Made by a program: the position numbers and the translations under genes. Below, in pieces: positions 5,638-10,578 of a stretch of DNA of 10,578 nt (positions within the stretch are counted from its first letter, which is position 1; the number at the start of each line of letters is the position of its first letter). Source of the stretch: Alphaproteobacteria bacterium (GTDB taxonomy: Bacteria; Pseudomonadota; Alphaproteobacteria; Sneathiellales; Sneathiellaceae); NCBI GenBank assembly GCA_006226265.1, contig SBHH01000067.1:1-10578 (forward strand). The letters are read 5' to 3'. Under the pieces are notes generated by a model. It was given only the letters and a program-made list of their open reading frames with translations. It was not told the DNA's origin and did not search any database.

Positions 5638-6600
5638 ATGTTGATGCCAATGGACCCGGAAGAGAGACTTGCGCGGGAGCTGGACTGGAACCTGCTCCGG
5701 ACTTTCGTTGTCATTGCCCGCGCCAAAAGCCTGACGGAGGCGGCGGAAATCCTCCGCCTGAAACAGCCGACCTTATCAAGCGCGCTGAAACGGCTGGAGG
5801 ACCGGATCGGCAAAAGGCTCGTCGATCGTTCCCCGGGCCGGTTCGAACTGACGGCGGCGGGGCAGGTGCTGGCGCGCGAGGCTGTGGAGATCCATGGCTC
5901 TATCCTCCGGCTCGGCACACAGCTTCGCGATGTGACGGACGAGGTGAAGGGCCATGTAAAAATCGCCATGGCCAGCCATGTCATCAGTCCGCTGTTTGAC
6001 GGGGCGCTGACCGATTTTCACGCGACCCATCCACATGCAACCCTGTCGATTGATGTGTCGGCGAGCCGCTATGCGGTTGAGAATGTGACCTCGCGCCATG
6101 CCTCGCTCGCCGTTTGTCTTGTTCACAACCGGAGTCCGAAGCTTCGTTACAGACGGTTATTCCAGGAATATTTCGGTTTCTTCTGCGGGCCCACCCATCC
6201 CCTGTTCGGCAAGGAGAATCTCTCCATGGCCGATCTGGCGGGCCATTCCTCGGTCAGCTTCGTCACCGACCAGATGGATGATGCGCTCCGTCCCGTCACT
6301 CTCATGCGGGCGGAGGCGCATCTCAATGACCGGGTGGTCGGAACCTCCGCCCATCTGGAGGAGGTCCGGCGCATGATCATTTCCGGCCTTGGCATCGGTC
6401 CCTTGCCAATCCATGTTGTGCGGCGCGATCTTGAGGACGGGCAGCTCTGGCAGCTGCCGCCATATGAGAATATGCGAAAGATTGACGTCTATGTGGTCTG
6501 GAACCCGAAAGCGGAATTGAACCGCGCAGAGCAGGCCTTCCTCGATATCCTGATCGACCGGATCGATACAACCGATATTACGGAACGGACGTACCGCTAG
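5638..6600 (+). CDS. LysR-type transcriptional regulator, likely controlling the divergent amine operon
   Basis: About 320 residues, normal for LysR-type regulators. The N-terminal winged helix-turn-helix is clear at about residues 17-76: WNLLRTFVVIARAKSLTEAA, then KQPTLSSALKRLEDRIGKRL and the ELTAAG turn. A linker helix and a two-lobed effector-binding domain (about 105-305) follow, so it should sense a small molecule. The start is uncertain: candidates at 5623 (TTG), 5626, 5635, 5638, 5644 and 5650 are in frame, giving a Met-rich head. I chose 5638 because GATGAG sits 7 bases upstream; 5635 or 5650 are almost as likely. Divergence from the importer genes suggests it regulates them and itself, with the imported amine or a breakdown product as a plausible effector. 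The gene ends 4 bases from the end of the convergent pump gene. Confidence 0.92.
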   Translation: MLMPMDPEERLARELDWNLLRTFVVIARAKSLTEAAEILRLKQPTLSSALKRLEDRIGKRLVDRSPGRFELTAAGQVLAREAVEIHGSILRLGTQLRDVTDEVKGHVKIAMASHVISPLFDGALTDFHATHPHATLSIDVSASRYAVENVTSRHASLAVCLVHNRSPKLRYRRLFQEYFGFFCGPTHPLFGKENLSMADLAGHSSVSFVTDQMDDALRPVTLMRAEAHLNDRVVGTSAHLEEVRRMIISGLGIGPLPIHVVRRDLEDGQLWQLPPYENMRKIDVYVVWNPKAELNRAEQAFLDILIDRIDTTDITERTYR

Positions 6601-6604
6601 CGTT

Positions 6605-9600
6605 TTACTCCGCCGGATGCGCCTCGCCTGAGGGAAGGGCCGGGTCGTCCTTCACCGGCTTTTTGTTGGTGAGCGGCTTCTTGCTGTAGTCACGGGCAAG
6701 ATAGGTATAGGCCGTCGGCACCACGAAGAGGGTGAGGAGGGTGCCGAAGCTCATCCCGCCGACGATGACCCAGCCGATCTGGTGGCGGCTTTCCGCGCCC
6801 GCGCCGATGGCAATGGCAAGCGGGATGGCGCCCGAGACCATGGCGCCTGTCGTCATCAGGATCGGACGCAAGCGGAGCGAAGCGGCCTCGATCACCGCAT
6901 CGCGGACGGAAAGGCCGTCCTGCTGCAGCTGGTTCGCGAATTGCACAATCAGGATGCCGTGCTTGCTGATCAGTCCGATCAAGGTAACCAGTCCCACCTG
7001 GCTGTAGATATTGAGCGTCCCCCCGCTCAAATTGAGGGCAAGCAGTGCACCCGTCATGGAAAGTGGCACGGTCAGCATGATGATCAGCGGATCGGTGAAG
7101 CTTTCGAACTGTGCCGAGAGGACGAGGAAAATGAACACAAGGGCGAGCAGAAAGACGAAGAGGAGGCTGGTTCCCGCCTGCTTGAACTCACGTGATTCCC
7201 CGCCGAAATCATAGCGCGCCGAGGCGGGCAAAACCTCGTGGGCGATCTTTTCAAGCTGGTCCAGCCCTTCGCCGAGTGAATAGCCGGGCGCAATATTGCC
7301 GCTGATGGTCGCGGCGCGGAACTGATTGAAGCGGTTCAGCTCCTTCGGGGCGACTGTCTCGTTGATATGGACCAGATTGGACAGCTGGATCAGCGTGTCA
7401 TTGCGCCCGCGCACATAGATATCATTGACATCGGAAGAGGTTCGCCTGTCATCGGGGGCCATCTGCACGATCACGTCATATTGTTTGCCGTTCTTGTTGA
7501 AGCGCGTGACCTGCCGCCCGCCGAGCAGGGTTTCGAGCGTCCGTCCGACGTTGAGGACACCTGCGCCCGTGTCGGCTACGCGTTCACGGTCAACTTTCAC
7601 ATCGATTTGCGGCTTGTTGAGCCGGAGGTCGCTGTCGAGGTTGGTAAGGCCCGGATATTCGCGGGCCTTGTCCAGGAAAGCCTGCACATACTGGTCAAGT
7701 TTCTCGTAGGATTCAGAGGTCTGAATAACAAAATCGATCGGCTTGTCACGCGCGCTCTGGCCGAAGGAGCCGGGATTGTTGGCGAAGGCGCGCACGCCCG
7801 TGATATGACGGAGCTTCGGCTGCAACTCGCGGACGATTTCCATCTGCGTGCGGTCGCGTTCCTCCCAGGGAGTGAGCTGCGAGAAAGAGATCAGTTCGGT
7901 TACCGCGCGCGACCCGACGATTACGAAATAATGCTGCACTTCCGGAATTTTGCCGAGCAGTTTCTCGAAATCCTCCGCATAATGAGCTGTGAAATTGACG
8001 GTCGAACCTTCCGGCGCATTCCCCGCCGTAAAGACGACGCCGCGGTCCTCGATCGGGGCCAGTTCGGATTTGAGGCTCATCAGAAGAAAATAGCTTGCAC
8101 TTGCAACCAGCAGCACGACGAGAATGACCAGCGGCCGGACCCGGAGTGTTACCTCAAGCGCCCTTTGATAGCCCCTGTTGAGGGCAAGAAGGCCGTTCTC
8201 CATCAAATTATAGAGGCGGCCATGCTTCTCATGTTCCTTCAAAAGGCGCGAGCACATCATCGGACTCAAGGTGAGGGCGACGAAACCCGACACCAGGACC
8301 GAGCCTGCAAGGGTCAGGGCGAATTCGGTAAAAAGGGTGCCGGTCCGGCCCGGTGCAAAGGCAACCGGCACATAGACAGCGGCAAGCGTCAGGGTCATGG
8401 CGACGACCGCACCCGAAATTTCGTTGATGCCGACCATGGCGGCCCGGATCGGCTTCATGCCGTTCTCGACATGGCGATGGATATTCTCAAGCACCACGAT
8501 CGCATCATCCACCACAAGGCCGATGGCGAGCACCATGGCGAGCAGGGTCAGCGTATTGATGGAAAATCCCATCAGATGCATGAGGGCAAAGGCGCCGATC
8601 AGGGAAACCGGGATGGTGACGAGCGGAATGACGGTTGCGCGGAATGTCCTGAGGAAGAGGAAAATGACGATGACAACGAGGCCGACAGCCTCGGAAATCG
8701 TTGCATAAACCGCCTCGATCGAGCGATCTATGAAAATCGACTTGTCATAGGCGATGGTAACATTCATCCCCTCCGGCAGATCGGCGGTCAGGGTCGGCAA
8801 AACCTCCCGCATTGCTTTCGAAACGTCGAGGGGATTGGCCGTCGCCTGCTTGACTATGCCGAGGATGACCGCGTTGTTGCCATTGAAGCGGGTGACGCGA
8901 CGCTCATCCTCCGGTCCGATTTCGACTTTTGCGACATCGCGGATGCGGACCTGCAACCCGTCGATATCGCGGACCACGACCTTGCCGAACTCTTCGGGCG
9001 TTGCAAGACCAGTACGCGACAGGACAGTAAATTCCCGGTCCGTGCTTTCGATCCGGCCGGCCGGCACCTCTACATTCTGTTGTCGCAATGCGTCCTCTAC
9101 ATCCTGGGCCGTCAGCTTGTAGGCGGCGAGACGGGTGCGGTCGAGCCAGATGCGCATGGAATAGCGCCGCTCACCGAAGATATTCACTTCAGCGACGCCC
9201 GGGATATTCTGCAAACGGTCCCGTACATACCGATCAGCATAGTCGGAAATTTCGATCGGTGTATGGCGGTCGCTCGTAAAGGCGAGATAGATGATGGAGC
9301 GGGCGTCCGCATCGACTTTGGCAATAATCGGCTCCTGCACCTCGTCCGGCAGCTTGCCGCGGACGCGTGAGACACGGTCGCGCACATCGCTGGCCGAGAC
9401 GTCCGGATCGACACCGAGGCGGAAGCGCACGGTGATGCGGCTTTCCTCGGGCTTGCTGGTCGAGTTCATGATCTCGATTCCCTCGATTCCTGCGATGGAA
9501 TCTTCCAGCACCTGCGTAACCTGGCTTTCCATGATTTCCGGGCTGGCGCCGGGGTAGGTAGTGCGGACCGAAACGATGGGCTCATCAATATTCGGATATT

Positions 9601-9706
9601 CCCGGACCGTGAGGTCGCGGTAGGAGACAAGGCCGATAAGAATGACAATCAGGCTCATGACCGTCGCGAAGACGGGCCGACGGATAAAGAATTCGAACAT
9701 GTTCAT
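6605..9706 (-). CDS. RND-family efflux pump permease (HAE1 type, AcrB-like)
   Basis: A 1033-residue inner-membrane pump that exchanges protons for lipophilic compounds and works as a trimer with an adaptor and an outer-membrane channel. It starts MNMFEFFIRRPVFATVMSL, the usual first helix, and shows the internal duplication: helix 1 near 12-30 with a periplasmic porter region (about 35-330), then helices 2-6; helix 7 near 525-545 with a second porter region (about 550-840), then helices 8-12. The proton-relay residues are present by alignment to AcrB from memory: D400 and D401 in GLVVDDAIVVLE (helix 4), K915 in SKHGIL (helix 10) and R945 (helix 11). The start at 9706 is one base after the adaptor stop and has a GGAAAG site; a TTG-initiated extension to 9733 overlaps the adaptor and is rejected. 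Substrates cannot be named from sequence. Confidence 0.96.
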   Translation of the reverse strand: MNMFEFFIRRPVFATVMSLIVILIGLVSYRDLTVREYPNIDEPIVSVRTTYPGASPEIMESQVTQVLEDSIAGIEGIEIMNSTSKPEESRITVRFRLGVDPDVSASDVRDRVSRVRGKLPDEVQEPIIAKVDADARSIIYLAFTSDRHTPIEISDYADRYVRDRLQNIPGVAEVNIFGERRYSMRIWLDRTRLAAYKLTAQDVEDALRQQNVEVPAGRIESTDREFTVLSRTGLATPEEFGKVVVRDIDGLQVRIRDVAKVEIGPEDERRVTRFNGNNAVILGIVKQATANPLDVSKAMREVLPTLTADLPEGMNVTIAYDKSIFIDRSIEAVYATISEAVGLVVIVIFLFLRTFRATVIPLVTIPVSLIGAFALMHLMGFSINTLTLLAMVLAIGLVVDDAIVVLENIHRHVENGMKPIRAAMVGINEISGAVVAMTLTLAAVYVPVAFAPGRTGTLFTEFALTLAGSVLVSGFVALTLSPMMCSRLLKEHEKHGRLYNLMENGLLALNRGYQRALEVTLRVRPLVILVVLLVASASYFLLMSLKSELAPIEDRGVVFTAGNAPEGSTVNFTAHYAEDFEKLLGKIPEVQHYFVIVGSRAVTELISFSQLTPWEERDRTQMEIVRELQPKLRHITGVRAFANNPGSFGQSARDKPIDFVIQTSESYEKLDQYVQAFLDKAREYPGLTNLDSDLRLNKPQIDVKVDRERVADTGAGVLNVGRTLETLLGGRQVTRFNKNGKQYDVIVQMAPDDRRTSSDVNDIYVRGRNDTLIQLSNLVHINETVAPKELNRFNQFRAATISGNIAPGYSLGEGLDQLEKIAHEVLPASARYDFGGESREFKQAGTSLLFVFLLALVFIFLVLSAQFESFTDPLIIMLTVPLSMTGALLALNLSGGTLNIYSQVGLVTLIGLISKHGILIVQFANQLQQDGLSVRDAVIEAASLRLRPILMTTGAMVSGAIPLAIAIGAGAESRHQIGWVIVGGMSFGTLLTLFVVPTAYTYLARDYSKKPLTNKKPVKDDPALPSGEAHPAE
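6639..6664 (+). terminator. Terminator-like hairpin for the regulator transcript, inside the 3' end of the pump gene
   Basis: On the plus strand GCCGG (6639-6643) pairs with CCGGC (6655-6659); an extra T-A pair closes an 8-base loop if G6644 bulges. Five T residues follow immediately (6660-6664). It starts 38 bases after the regulator stop codon. The T-run corresponds to the AAA-AAG lysine codons in the hydrophilic C-terminal tail of the pump, a region free to vary. On the minus strand no T-run follows the hairpin, so it should act only on the regulator transcript. The stem is short, so the call is moderate. Confidence 0.5.
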
Positions 9707-9707
9707 G

Positions 9708-10578
9708 TCAGCTTTCCGCGCCGGGTTTGACAACCTCTACGGGATCGCCGTTATGCACCTGCTGGTGCCCGGCAGTGATGACGACCGAGTCTGGCATCAG
9801 TCCGCGGGTGATTTCCGCCTGACCGGTACGCCGCTGGCCGAGGGCGATTTCAGTCAGAACCGCGCGATTGCCCTTGACCTGATAAATATATTGCTTGCCG
9901 TCGCGGGCGAAAATCGCGCTTTCCGGTACGAGGATCGAATTGTTCCGCCGCTCAACAACGATCTGTACCCGGGCAAAAAGGCCGGGCAGCAAAAGATGGT
10001 CCGGGTTGGCGATCCGGGCGCGAAGTCGGATGGCGCGGCCATTTTCATCGACGATGGGATCGATCACATAGATTTTCCCCTCGAATGTCTTGCCGGGGAG
10101 GGCGTCCACCGTCACGCGGATCGTCTGCCCTGCCTTGAGGCTGGCAAGGGCCAGCTCGGGCACGCGGAAATCAACCTTGATCGGGTCGATATCCGCCAGT
10201 TCCACCAGCCGGTCGCCAGGAGTGATATAGGCGCCGAGGCTAACCGAACGCAGCCCCACGACGCCGGAGAAGGGGGCCGTGATGGTCGCCTTTTCAAGCC
10301 GGGCGCGGGCAAGCTCGAGATTGGCCTCCGCCGCGCGGTGAGCGGCAACGGCCTCATCGCGCGCGCGCAAGGTTCCAGTCCCCTGCTTGGCAAGCTTCAT
10401 GGCGCGGTCGAGGTTGGCCTTGGCGAGGGTGAGATCGGATTGCACTTTCACAAGTTCGGCCCGGAGGATGTCGGAATCAAGTTCGACCAGCGGCTGGCCT
10501 ACCTTTACATCGTCGCTTTCCTTGAAACGGATGCGATCGACGCGACCGGCGATTTCGGAGGAGATGGTGACCGATTCA
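9708..10578 (-). CDS. Periplasmic adaptor (membrane-fusion protein) of the RND pump, N-terminus cut by the right edge
   Basis: The last 289 codons of a membrane-fusion protein are visible; the signal peptide or lipoprotein leader lies beyond base 10578. The reading frame stays open to the edge, so the GTG at 10451 is an internal valine, not a start. Domains in order: the first half of the biotinyl-lipoyl domain (EIAGRVDRIRFKESDDVKVG and VELDSD), an alpha-helical hairpin of Ala/Leu/Glu-rich heptads (about visible residues 40-97), the second lipoyl half with ITAPFSGVVGLRSVSLGAYI, a beta-barrel region, and the membrane-proximal domain ending in PVEVVKPGAES. It bridges the RND pump to an outer-membrane channel. 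The stop is one base before the pump start, so the two are co-transcribed and probably translationally coupled. No channel or regulator gene is visible on this side. Confidence 0.95.
   Translation of the reverse strand, partial: ESVTISSEIAGRVDRIRFKESDDVKVGQPLVELDSDILRAELVKVQSDLTLAKANLDRAMKLAKQGTGTLRARDEAVAAHRAAEANLELARARLEKATITAPFSGVVGLRSVSLGAYITPGDRLVELADIDPIKVDFRVPELALASLKAGQTIRVTVDALPGKTFEGKIYVIDPIVDENGRAIRLRARIANPDHLLLPGLFARVQIVVERRNNSILVPESAIFARDGKQYIYQVKGNRAVLTEIALGQRRTGQAEITRGLMPDSVVITAGHQQVHNGDPVEVVKPGAES

Noticed and set aside
6595..6602. CGCTAGCG palindrome followed by TTTT at the convergent gene ends, as a bidirectional terminator
   Set aside because: An 8-bp palindrome without a spacer cannot form a useful hairpin; with a 4-base loop only two pairs remain. 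The hairpin at 6639-6664 is a better candidate.
7367..9370. A 667-codon open frame on the plus strand, antisense to the pump gene
   Set aside because: It mirrors the pump codons in a GC-rich gene, has no recognisable domain or ribosome site, and its His/Asp/Arg-rich composition is that of a reverse-frame shadow.
10449..10451. GTG as the start of the adaptor gene
   Set aside because: The frame continues upstream to the window edge and encodes the first half of the lipoyl domain (EIAGRVDRIRF, VELDSD), so the gene is cut by the edge.
5623..10578. A functional link between the amine operon regulator and the RND pump
   Set aside because: The pump genes are convergent to the regulator, have their own upstream region outside the window, and share no visible site with 5528-5637. 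Adjacency alone is not enough.

Overview
The window is GC-rich, densely packed bacterial chromosome. Gram-negative origin is shown by an RND efflux pump with its periplasmic adaptor and by a periplasmic binding protein with a Tat-type leader. The protein styles and the polyamine-type transporter operon fit a proteobacterium, most likely an alphaproteobacterium; that placement is an inference from general resemblance. I see no mobile element, tRNA, rRNA or CRISPR array, and no gene-free stretch longer than about 110 bases.

Left block (1-5527, minus strand): a probable six-gene unit for uptake and breakdown of polyamine-like amines. In transcription order it holds permease 1 (PotB-type), permease 2 (PotC-type), a periplasmic binding protein (PotD/PotF-type, Tat leader), an ATPase (PotA-type), a class III PLP aminotransferase, and the first 34 codons of what looks like an acetylpolyamine amidohydrolase of the histone-deacetylase superfamily. 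Two junctions are ATGA stop/start overlaps (permease 1/permease 2 and ATPase/aminotransferase). Two junctions carry extra structure: a terminator-like hairpin follows the binding-protein gene, and a 94-base AT-rich spacer with a perfect inverted repeat precedes the amidohydrolase. The suggested logic is import of an amine, removal of an acetyl group where present, and transfer of the terminal amino group to an oxo-acid.

Middle (5528-6600): a divergent, AT-rich control region and a LysR-type regulator on the plus strand. The regulator is the obvious candidate to control the amine operon. A terminator-like hairpin for its transcript lies inside the 3' end of the next, convergent gene.

Right block (6605-10578, minus strand): a two-gene efflux unit, with the membrane-fusion protein (cut by the right edge) one base upstream of an HAE1-type RND pump. 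The proton-relay residues of the pump are all present. No outer-membrane channel gene is visible. This block appears independent of the amine operon.

Overall the gene content is recognisable rather than a new system. The most useful leads are the RNA and DNA structures at the operon junctions and the atypical ligand-site residues of the binding protein.
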